Below are positions 34,591-41,907 of a stretch of 64,000 bases of DNA, piece by piece. The position numbers were made by a program, and so were the translations under genes. Source of the DNA: Candidatus Neomarinimicrobiota bacterium (GTDB lineage Bacteria; Fidelibacterota; Marinisomatia; Marinisomatales; S15-B10). Numbering within the stretch: the first letter of the stretch is position 1; every line of letters begins with the position of its first letter. Below the pieces are notes generated by a model, which saw only the letters and a program-made list of their open reading frames with translations, was not told the origin of the DNA and made no database searches. The stretch is from positions 1 through 64,000 of the forward strand of contig DTTI01000069.1 of NCBI GenBank assembly GCA_012964825.1, read 5' to 3'.

Positions 34591-36177
34591 TTAACGTTTT
34601 CTGTCCGAAGAATTGAGCCTATTTGGCGTAGCGGTTCTGCGATATGCGAGAAGTTTTTCCAAACGTTCCAGCTCAGCCGACGCCTTTTCGTCTCCCAAGT
34701 AGGCGGCCTGACGAAGATATTCAGCCGCTCCCTCCAGTGCGTCGTTTTTTTCAAGGAGTGTTGCCAGATCACGCCTCAGTTCGGTACTGTTGGGTTTCCC
34801 CCAAAGTTTTTTCTCCAGTACATCCCTCTCCTCTTCAAATTGAAATATATCCTTGAATAGACTGTTGTACATCCGGGCAGCTTCCCGGTCTCCCAATTTC
34901 TTGTTCACCTCAGAAAGTCCGTAAAGCACTTCTGACTTCCTTGGGTTTAAATCATGAGCTTTTTCAAAACTGTCTTTTGCTTCACTCCAATCTCCTAGAC
35001 GCTGGTGAGCCTGACCCAGATGAAACCAGATATCAGGACTGTTTACTTCCAGTTTTAAAGCTTCTTTCAGAAATACTTTCGCTTCTTCCGGCCGGTTCTG
35101 TGCCAGTGCCACGAGACCTTGAAAAAGCTTCAACGGAGCAGCTGACTGATTGAGCTTTGAAGCCTCATTCAGAGCAGTTTCTGCTTTCTCAAGCTGTGAC
35201 AAATAATAAAGAGCAACTCCTCGCTTGTAATTTCCAGACCAGAGGTCCGGCTCCAGAGCTACAGCACGAGTATAAGCCCTTAAAGCATCGCTGTGTCGCG
35301 AACCTGATTTGTGAATATCGCCTAACTCAATGTAGATCATCGCAGCTGAGGGATTCGCCTCTGTCCCTTGTTCAAGAATACTGAGTGCCTCTCTTTGCCG
35401 ACCAAGGCTGATGTAGATCCTGCTTAGTGTAACGTATGACTTAGATCCGGTGGGACTAATGCGCATAGCGGTTTGTACATGTTCAATGGCCTTCCCGTAA
35501 TCTTGGATTAGAAAATAGGCCTCTCCTAGATCGTGATGAACTTGAGGAAGTTCAGGGCGACGAGTGATGACACGGATAAAATGGGGAATGGCCGTCCTGG
35601 GTTGGCCTGCTCCAACATAGGCTCTCCCTAACCAATACCACCCAAAAAGATTATCGGGATCAACCTCAGTTGCTTTCCCCAACCATTCAATGGCCTCACT
35701 GAAATTGCCCAGCCGTATATCAATATCTCCGACATTCCTATATGCTAAAGCATATCCACCATCGAACTTTATTGCAGTAGTAAAATGAGATGCAGCTCTC
35801 TCCAGTTCACCCAACTCCTTATAGGCGGACCCAAGATTATTGTGAGCTTTCGCATTCTCAGGATCATACTTCAGAGCTGATTGATAGGCACTAATGGATT
35901 GCTGGTAGCTTTCCCCTCGGAAATAGAAATTACCGAATGAGATCCAGATATCCGGTTGGTTTGGCTTCAAGGAAAGGCTTTTTCGGTATGCCTCGGAGGC
36001 ACCCATAATGTTACCAGAACGATCGTACGCTTTCGCCAAGCCTACCCAAGCTTCGAAATTCTCCGGCTCTTCGATAACAATTTCCCTTAACAAATCAGAC
36101 GCTCGGCCGTAAAGGTCCTGATCCATAAGCCGATACGCCTCATCAAGGGGGTTCTCATGCTGTGCTTTCAGACACAC
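34591..36177 (-). CDS. TPR-repeat protein, probably secreted
   Basis: At least 528 residues made of about a dozen tetratricopeptide repeats, with the usual W/LG/Y/A/P pattern (for example PENFEAWVGLAKAYDRSGN and PDIWISFGNFYFRG). Such proteins hold others in place and often accompany ASPIC/FG-GAP proteins like the upstream gene. The first standard start is GTG at 36177, but reading upstream gives NSAIVVAILCVCLKAQ, a signal-peptide-like stretch. It is preceded by an ATC codon at 36213 placed six bases after GGGAGG. A non-standard ATC start is therefore likely. The reading overlaps the end of the ASPIC gene. Confidence 0.85.
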   Translation of the reverse strand: MCLKAQHENPLDEAYRLMDQDLYGRASDLLREIVIEEPENFEAWVGLAKAYDRSGNIMGASEAYRKSLSLKPNQPDIWISFGNFYFRGESYQQSISAYQSALKYDPENAKAHNNLGSAYKELGELERAASHFTTAIKFDGGYALAYRNVGDIDIRLGNFSEAIEWLGKATEVDPDNLFGWYWLGRAYVGAGQPRTAIPHFIRVITRRPELPQVHHDLGEAYFLIQDYGKAIEHVQTAMRISPTGSKSYVTLSRIYISLGRQREALSILEQGTEANPSAAMIYIELGDIHKSGSRHSDALRAYTRAVALEPDLWSGNYKRGVALYYLSQLEKAETALNEASKLNQSAAPLKLFQGLVALAQNRPEEAKVFLKEALKLEVNSPDIWFHLGQAHQRLGDWSEAKDSFEKAHDLNPRKSEVLYGLSEVNKKLGDREAARMYNSLFKDIFQFEEERDVLEKKLWGKPNSTELRRDLATLLEKNDALEGAAEYLRQAAYLGDEKASAELERLEKLLAYRRTATPNRLNSSDRKR

Positions 36178-36194
36178 GCACAGGATAGCTACAA

Positions 36195-37877
36195 CTATGG
36201 CTGAATTGCGGATATTTTGCCTCCCGGCTGAACGTGGTAGTAGCGGTTCACTTCCACATCTTCAATGCGGTCAACACCACCCCCAGGCCATTTGATAGTA
36301 ATCTCTTCCACTTTTTTGTCACCGCCTAATCCGAACAGAAGCCGCTTATCATTTGAGGAAAGGTAACTGGCCGCTGGATTGACAGTAGCGATCTGCGTCC
36401 CGCCGACACTCTTGACAGTCACCCTAGCGCCGATGGCGTCACGATTGTAGAGGCGACCCTCAAGCTGCAGACCTATCCAATTATTCCTGGGAATCCCTTC
36501 ATTGATGAACAGACTTGCCTGCCCGCCGTTGTTTGAAATAACGACATCAGTGTCACCATCGTTATCTATATCACCAAAAGCAGCACCGCGACTTACTGTC
36601 GGTACCAAAAGGTCACCACCGATCTCATCTGTCTTCTCTACAAATGTGCCGTCACCTCTGCTGATGAACACCTGTTTTCGCTGAGCGTGAGTATAGTCGG
36701 GATTAAAAATCTCAATGTTGTCGATAACGTGTCCATTCACCACAAAGATATCGAGCCAACCGTCCAAATCAATATCAACAAATTTAGTGCCGAAACCGAG
36801 GACCTCAAGGCTCGGCTGACCCAATCCGGCGGCAAACGTCACATCTGTCAGAAATCCGTTCTGGTCATTTCTGTAAAGTGTATTGGACTCACCGCTGAAA
36901 TTGGTGACAAACAGGTCGAACCAGCCATCGCGGTTGTAATCACCAAAGTCAACCCCCATTCCTGCCTCCGCCTGCCCATTTTCATTAAAACCGACGCCGG
37001 CAAAAAGGGCATCTTCCATGAAGGTCCCGGAACCGTCATTAATAAATAGATAGTTCATCACCTTATCATTTGCTACATAAACATCCATGTCACCATCGTT
37101 ATCGAAATCAGCCGGAACCACCCCTAGACCCTTACCTTCAGCTTTGGAGATATTTGAGACTGCGGATATGTCCGAGAATGTCCCGTCCCCATTGTTGTGA
37201 TAGAAGACATCGGGAACCCCTCTGAATACATCAGGATCACAATAAGCTCGCTGACTGCTCCTCTGATCACCACACCACGGATTTTTTTCGAGTGAATATT
37301 CCACGTAATTACTCACATAAATGTCCAGAAAGCCATCGTTGTCAGCATCGAAAAAGGCGGCGCTGGCGGACCAGGCAGGGTTAGAAATACCGGCCGCATA
37401 AGACGCATCGGCAAATGTGCCATCTCCCTCATTCCTGTACAGAATATCTGGTCCAAAGTTTGAGACATATAGGTCGGTATCTCCATCGTTGTCATAATCG
37501 GCAGCGGCACAGCCGATACCATAGGAAGTGTCCCCCAGACCAGATTCTCCCGTAACATCTGTGAATTCGTCACCGTCATTGCGAAAAAGCTGATTCCGAA
37601 GTGTGGTCTCTTTCTTCCATCCCGGTAGCGGCGCACCTTGCAGGAAAAAAACATCCAGGTCACCATCATTATCATAGTCCAGAAGGGCACATCCAGAGCC
37701 CATGGTCTCCACATAGAATTTCTGATCCGTGCCGCCATGATCATGCACAAAGTTCAATCCCATCTCCGCAGCCATGTCCTTGAATGAAAGGTTTTGTGCC
37801 GATATAGTGCCAAGCAACACAAAAAGGGACACAATTCTTTTCTCTCTCTTATGGGAGAAAGAATGAAAGAATCTCAT
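36195..37877 (-). CDS. Secreted FG-GAP/VCBS repeat protein with ASPIC/UnbV domain
   Basis: The 560-residue protein has a signal peptide (residues 1-28). Seven or so FG-GAP repeats with calcium-binding loops follow (DYDNDGDLDVFF, DYDNDGDTDLYV, DADNDGFLDIYV, DFDNDGDMDVYV, DYNRDGWFDLFV, DIDLDGWLDIFV, DIDNDGDTDVVI). They form a seven-bladed propeller. The C-terminal ASPIC/UnbV domain (about 455-550) contains NWIGLQLEG and ITIKWPGGGVD. This family is very common in marine FCB bacteria; its function is unclear, possibly binding of polymer or surface proteins. The start overlaps the upstream PLP gene's stop as TAATG, so a secreted protein is coupled to cytoplasmic enzymes. Confidence 0.93.
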   Translation of the reverse strand: MRFFHSFSHKREKRIVSLFVLLGTISAQNLSFKDMAAEMGLNFVHDHGGTDQKFYVETMGSGCALLDYDNDGDLDVFFLQGAPLPGWKKETTLRNQLFRNDGDEFTDVTGESGLGDTSYGIGCAAADYDNDGDTDLYVSNFGPDILYRNEGDGTFADASYAAGISNPAWSASAAFFDADNDGFLDIYVSNYVEYSLEKNPWCGDQRSSQRAYCDPDVFRGVPDVFYHNNGDGTFSDISAVSNISKAEGKGLGVVPADFDNDGDMDVYVANDKVMNYLFINDGSGTFMEDALFAGVGFNENGQAEAGMGVDFGDYNRDGWFDLFVTNFSGESNTLYRNDQNGFLTDVTFAAGLGQPSLEVLGFGTKFVDIDLDGWLDIFVVNGHVIDNIEIFNPDYTHAQRKQVFISRGDGTFVEKTDEIGGDLLVPTVSRGAAFGDIDNDGDTDVVISNNGGQASLFINEGIPRNNWIGLQLEGRLYNRDAIGARVTVKSVGGTQIATVNPAASYLSSNDKRLLFGLGGDKKVEEITIKWPGGGVDRIEDVEVNRYYHVQPGGKISAIQP

Positions 37878-39346
37878 TAATCCCCAACTCCAGAATAACG
37901 GCAGACTATTTCCAGAGCCTTAACAAGTGTCTTTGCACCCAGCACAGCGTTCTCTTCTATCAAATTCCCTTCTTGATCCAATGTGCCAAGACCGGGCCCC
38001 ATGAACACCTTACCGCTGTATATGGTGGCCGGCTCTACACCCATAGCCTCTTGAGCCAGCACAATGGGGTTTGTGTTGGCCCAGAGATCCTCCAAAGTAA
38101 AAATAGGTATTCCGAATTCATCATCACACCACGTTTGTTCATAATTCAGTTCTGTTCCACCCAGCTGATAGGTTTTTGTAAATATGAGCTGATCCCGGAA
38201 CTTCGATGGAGTAAACGATTTGAACTCCTCCAAAACAATCTCGTGAAAACGATCGATAGGGTCTTTCACACGATTCGGCTCGTCTCTTAGGATTTTCAGA
38301 TAGGCCACGAGTCCTACCAGTGTGTCTCGACCTGGATCACAGAACGTATAGGCAGCTTTTCCATGGGATGACACTTCACCATACCTCTGTCCGCCCAGCC
38401 CCATCCCTTTCCGTATAGGATTCATTACTTCTTCCTTGCCTATGATCAGACCGCATGCAGGTGCCCTGCCTGCTTTGTCCATACTGTAGGTAATAACATC
38501 ACACCCAATCTTTCGGGGGTCCATCCCAAGAAAAGGTATTGAACCGCCTGTATCAATAATGTAGGGAACATCAAAATTGGTGGCCACGTCACATAGTCCG
38601 CGGAGGAGTAGAGGCGTGCCGTCTTCATGTTGCTCACCGTGACCGTAACTGGGTGTATCATACCCAACGGCAGCAACCCCTACCAATGAATCAGCGTGAC
38701 GGGCGGCTACTTTCTCAACCTCCGATAATGTGGCCGCTGAGTCAACTTTTGTCAGGAGAGAAGTGGGATTGAAACGGATACCGTGGGAATCGTACCTGGC
38801 ACCTGCCATTCGGACGTAGAGAGTCTCCAAATTGGTCAAAGTTTTTCCCTCAACACCAAGTTCTCCTCCAGCAACAGTTCTATCTACCAGAAGATTTTTG
38901 TATCGGGGCGGGAAGGCGCGGCCATAGCCTCCCATCCATTCATAATCTTCGCTGTAGGGCATTAGGACACGACCGCGGTATGTTTCCCCTCGGTGCATGA
39001 TAGGTGGAGCACATAAAGTCTCAAAACAGATTCTCAGGCATGCTTCACAGGTGTTGGCCGCCGCTGCGTCGTAATGGTCACCGTATACATCTTTCACTAC
39101 TTCGCGGAGTTCGTCCTCCACCACACGCACAGGAAGTGTCTGGTTGCCTCGATTGGCTTCTACAATGGGATCAAGAACGTAATTGGGGAGATTCCCCGGC
39201 CGGGCCGAACTCCCAGCATAAAGACCAATATCACTCGCAAGTTTATTTAGCCCAAGTTCTTTGCCATAAGCCTCCGCTTCTGCAATGATTTCTGAAAGAG
39301 ACTCATATATCTGCTGATACCATTGATATTTGAACTTCGAAATCAT
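37877..39346 (-). CDS. PLP-dependent enzyme of SelA/aminotransferase class-V appearance, substrate unknown
   Basis: The 489-residue cytoplasmic protein has a fold-type I PLP site: Asp265 in VPYIIDTGGSIPFLG and Lys291 in DVITYSMDKAGRAPACG, followed by LIIGKEEV. The spacing SxDKxxxxPxxGxIxGKxE resembles the PLP-lysine region of selenocysteine synthase (SelA) and its lyase relatives. The C-terminal part differs from SelA. An unusual cysteine cluster lies at residues 100-112 (CEACLRICFETLC), which could bind a metal. The start overlaps the ferredoxin stop (ATGA), so it works with the ferredoxin and flavoprotein. I cannot name the reaction; a lyase, decarboxylase or desulfurase is possible. Confidence 0.82.
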   Translation of the reverse strand: MISKFKYQWYQQIYESLSEIIAEAEAYGKELGLNKLASDIGLYAGSSARPGNLPNYVLDPIVEANRGNQTLPVRVVEDELREVVKDVYGDHYDAAAANTCEACLRICFETLCAPPIMHRGETYRGRVLMPYSEDYEWMGGYGRAFPPRYKNLLVDRTVAGGELGVEGKTLTNLETLYVRMAGARYDSHGIRFNPTSLLTKVDSAATLSEVEKVAARHADSLVGVAAVGYDTPSYGHGEQHEDGTPLLLRGLCDVATNFDVPYIIDTGGSIPFLGMDPRKIGCDVITYSMDKAGRAPACGLIIGKEEVMNPIRKGMGLGGQRYGEVSSHGKAAYTFCDPGRDTLVGLVAYLKILRDEPNRVKDPIDRFHEIVLEEFKSFTPSKFRDQLIFTKTYQLGGTELNYEQTWCDDEFGIPIFTLEDLWANTNPIVLAQEAMGVEPATIYSGKVFMGPGLGTLDQEGNLIEENAVLGAKTLVKALEIVCRYSGVGD

Positions 39347-39636
39347 GAAAGTTGGAAATACTCTCCTGATTCTTTACGCTTCCAGATCACTTTATTCTTA
39401 TCCATTACATTTAACTTGATACAATCAGGAACTGGGCACACATCAACACAGTCACCTACATACCAGCATTCACTTGGGTACAGCACAACTGGAACTCCAC
39501 CTGGTTCTTGACTTGGGACAAAAACATCCGGTTGACATACCATCACACACAGATTGCATCCTATGCACGTCTCCGCATTGATAGAGACTGGAATAAACAC
39601 ATTGGTGTCACTAACAGCTACAGCCTTATTCTTCAT
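39343..39636 (-). CDS. Small 4Fe-4S dicluster-type ferredoxin with an altered second motif
   Basis: The 97-residue protein has the first motif CIGCNLCVMVCQP at Cys24, 27, 30 and 34. The second motif, CWYVGDCVDVCPVPDC, has Cys57, 63 and 67 but valine at position 60 where a cysteine is expected. An extra cysteine lies at 72. The second cluster may therefore be a 3Fe-4S type or use Cys72. Start and stop are coupled by ATGA overlaps to the flavoprotein upstream and the PLP enzyme downstream. It likely carries electrons to or from the flavoprotein. The arrangement resembles the beta subunit of adenylylsulfate reductase but is shorter and lacks its tail. Confidence 0.9.
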   Translation of the reverse strand: MKNKAVAVSDTNVFIPVSINAETCIGCNLCVMVCQPDVFVPSQEPGGVPVVLYPSECWYVGDCVDVCPVPDCIKLNVMDKNKVIWKRKESGEYFQLS

Positions 39637-41585
39637 ACAGAATTCTCTTTAATATAGTCCTGATTATATTTTTCGTAATTCTCGTTCAGTGATGAATAGT
39701 AATCGATCGGTAGTTCACTTACTCGTACCCCGTTACTATTCTTACTCACGACGACAAACTTATGCCATTGGGGTGGATCTATCTCGGTATAGTCCGATCG
39801 CATAAAATGCAATTGCTTGCATGACGCCTTACGAGCAAGTGAGGAATGTATTACAATTTCAGCATTGGTCATGATATTTAGCACCTCCAAGGCGCGCATC
39901 AATTCATGAGGATTCCGTGCGAATACGTTCGTTCCGTCCTCTTTCCTTAGATCATGGAGTGCTTTCAAACCTCGATTCAACAGAACGTCTGACTTTTCTT
40001 CTCCACAATATTCCTGCATTATTTTAGTAATACTGACATTCAAATCTTTCCATTCAACACCTTTATCCAGTTTGGCTGGTGCATATGCTAATTCTCTTTC
40101 TTTTTTTACTTGGTTTTCCTCTACCACTGGCTCTGGGGCAGACATAGTATATCTAACCGCATGTCGTCCTGCGTAGTATCCCGTTGCTGCAGCGTGGCCA
40201 TGACAGTCTGATGCAAAGAGAGTATCACCGGAAGCATATAGTCCTTCAAGATTGGTTCTAAGTTCCCAATTATTCACCAATCCCCCTGGAAGACCAAAAA
40301 ACTGGCGCTCTGAAGGTTCAAACTTTGCCGACCACCAGCTATCACCATAGCTCCTTAATAAATCTTTGGAAGGGTCAAAACCGGCGTCTTCATACATTTT
40401 TTTAACCGGGATCTTGGTTTTACTTTCATGCCCAATCATAAGTCCCCAAATCGCCTTCCTTTCCATCTTCGGTAAACTTGAAAGGTCAGCATAGAACGGC
40501 AGTTTGTATCCCTTTTTGATAAGTTCTTCAGTCGGGGCAATATCAGGGCCGATATATTCATGCTTTTGAAACCATGTTTCTCCTCCTCCTTTTAAAAAAA
40601 ATTTTTGCCCAGGAGCAGGGCGGCATCTGTCTGCAACTGTTTCAAGAACATTCCCATCACGATCAACCCAAGGAAGCTCACGTCCTGTAGCATCTACCAT
40701 ATTACAAGGATACCATGTGTTGTGCGTGTTTCCTGTTCCGTACGGTGGAAAACTCCTCGCACCGGACCATTCCGCACGGACAGATTTTTCCAGCATAGTA
40801 AACTCTGCTCCAATACGCCAACTGATGGCATGCCCATCTCCACAGGCTTGCATGGGCCGGAATTCAGAAATCCCCGCGAAATCAGGGGTAAACAGCCAAA
40901 GACGGCTCGGACGAGACGTACACAACACGGTAGCTTTTGCCCGTATAACAACAAACCTACCAGTATGCACATGAAAGCCAACCGCGCCCACAACCCTTCT
41001 CTTTGGCTTACCACCTTCAGTCAACAAACCTGTTATCATTGTTCTGTCAAGAATTCCCACATTTAAGCGTTGGCACTCTCGGTGAAGCGCTGGCTTGAAT
41101 GTTGTCCCCCACGTTCGGATGGTATATCTGTTAACATAATCGTAAGCAAAAAGAAACTTTGTATGTTCATCTCTGAAATCAGCACCCTTGAATTCATCTT
41201 CTGTATCACGAATCTTTCCACCCATCCTCTCAAGATCAAGCAATCGATCGTACCCTTCTCTAGCCTCAATGTAATGTGAGATGCCGTTGTTGTATCCATC
41301 ATTACTGTCAATTTGGGCGTGCGTTATCTCTTCTGGCGTCAGTGGACAGCAGGGATTTGTAACCGCATGCTCCCAGTGATCACATCCCGAACCCCCAGCG
41401 CCACTTCGGACTGTCCGCGCTTTTTCAACGAGGGTTACTGAAACACCTTTATTCCTTGCCGCTGCAATAGCAGCCCAACATCCGGCAATGCCACCACCAA
41501 GTATGAGAATGTCTGTATCTAATCTCTGCTCTTCTCCCCACTTAATGGGATATGGCCATTTAAACTCTGTTTGAGACTTTTTCAT
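39633..41585 (-). CDS. FAD-dependent fumarate reductase/succinate dehydrogenase-type flavoprotein
   Basis: The 650-residue cytoplasmic protein has the FAD-binding start DTDILILGGGIAGCWAAIAA (residues 23-42) and VSVTLVEKA. It shows the overall order of fumarate reductase/AprA-type flavoproteins. Cysteines are clustered at CDHWEHAVTNPCCPL. The substrate-binding residues cannot be equated with fumarate or APS enzymes with confidence. LYASGDTLFASDCHGHAAATG is the second FAD site. The stop overlaps the ferredoxin start as ATGA. It heads a five-gene coupled set and is preceded by a 322-nt leader with inverted repeats. A two-electron oxidoreductase of an unknown organic or sulfur substrate is the best description. 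Confidence 0.88.
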   Translation of the reverse strand: MKKSQTEFKWPYPIKWGEEQRLDTDILILGGGIAGCWAAIAAARNKGVSVTLVEKARTVRSGAGGSGCDHWEHAVTNPCCPLTPEEITHAQIDSNDGYNNGISHYIEAREGYDRLLDLERMGGKIRDTEDEFKGADFRDEHTKFLFAYDYVNRYTIRTWGTTFKPALHRECQRLNVGILDRTMITGLLTEGGKPKRRVVGAVGFHVHTGRFVVIRAKATVLCTSRPSRLWLFTPDFAGISEFRPMQACGDGHAISWRIGAEFTMLEKSVRAEWSGARSFPPYGTGNTHNTWYPCNMVDATGRELPWVDRDGNVLETVADRCRPAPGQKFFLKGGGETWFQKHEYIGPDIAPTEELIKKGYKLPFYADLSSLPKMERKAIWGLMIGHESKTKIPVKKMYEDAGFDPSKDLLRSYGDSWWSAKFEPSERQFFGLPGGLVNNWELRTNLEGLYASGDTLFASDCHGHAAATGYYAGRHAVRYTMSAPEPVVEENQVKKERELAYAPAKLDKGVEWKDLNVSITKIMQEYCGEEKSDVLLNRGLKALHDLRKEDGTNVFARNPHELMRALEVLNIMTNAEIVIHSSLARKASCKQLHFMRSDYTEIDPPQWHKFVVVSKNSNGVRVSELPIDYYSSLNENYEKYNQDYIKENSV

Positions 41586-41587
41586 TT

Positions 41588-41626
41588 CAGTGAAATCAAT
41601 CTGTCTTTATAAAAGTGTTTTCACTG
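41588..41626 (-). promoter_or_regulatory. Inverted repeat in the flavoprotein leader
   Basis: CAGTGAAA (41588-41595) and TTTCACTG (41619-41626) form an 8-bp perfect inverted repeat with a 23-nt spacer. On the minus strand the second arm ends two bases before the flavoprotein ATG, so an RNA hairpin would cover the ribosome-binding region. It could also be an operator. Confidence 0.45.
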
Positions 41627-41657
41627 CTGCTTTACTTGGTTCCACGCGGTGCAGTTT

Positions 41658-41702
41658 TTGACTTACTACAACAAATGCAGCGAATTAAAAAATGTAAGTC
41701 AA
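41658..41702. promoter_or_regulatory. 9-bp inverted repeat, possible operator with facing -35 elements
   Basis: TTGACTTAC (41658-41666) and its exact complement (41694-41702) flank a 27-nt spacer. Each arm contains TTGACT, like a -35 element, one on each strand and pointing inward. On the minus strand TGCATT lies 17 nt further on (41679-41674) as a weak -10. A dimeric regulator could bind both arms. Confidence 0.45.
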
Positions 41703-41907
41703 TAAAAGTCCAAAATCCACATTTCTCAATCCACTTTTATACAGTACTAGATAATTTGAATACAATGCAATGTGAAGAAAATCTTCTAGTAATAATGGTG
41801 TCATTTCCATGTTGTTCAACAATCTAAGAATATCTCATCACATGATGTGTCCCATTTATAAATAAATACTCCATCAAAAATGCTTCTACTGATGTGTACA
41901 TTCAATC

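Larger units (their letters stand above)
41586..41907. other. AT-rich divergent intergenic region
   Basis: No gene can be supported in these 322 bases, which separate the flavoprotein operon from the amidohydrolase. They must hold both promoters. Two inverted repeats (entries below) are the only clear structures. One short reading frame on the plus strand (41615-41827) has no ribosome site and no family-like sequence. Confidence 0.7.

Noticed and set aside
37877-39346. True selenocysteine synthase (selA)
   Set aside because: Only the PLP-lysine region resembles SelA. The C-terminal region differs and the gene is coupled to a flavoprotein and ferredoxin rather than to selB or selC.
39343-41585. 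Adenylylsulfate reductase (aprBA)
   Set aside because: Order and general types are similar, but the small subunit lacks the AprB tail and a cluster cysteine, and the flavoprotein does not show AprA active-site features that I can recognise.
41615-41827. Small plus-strand gene in the divergent gap
   Set aside because: No ribosome site, no family-like sequence, and it covers the inverted repeats that better explain the region.
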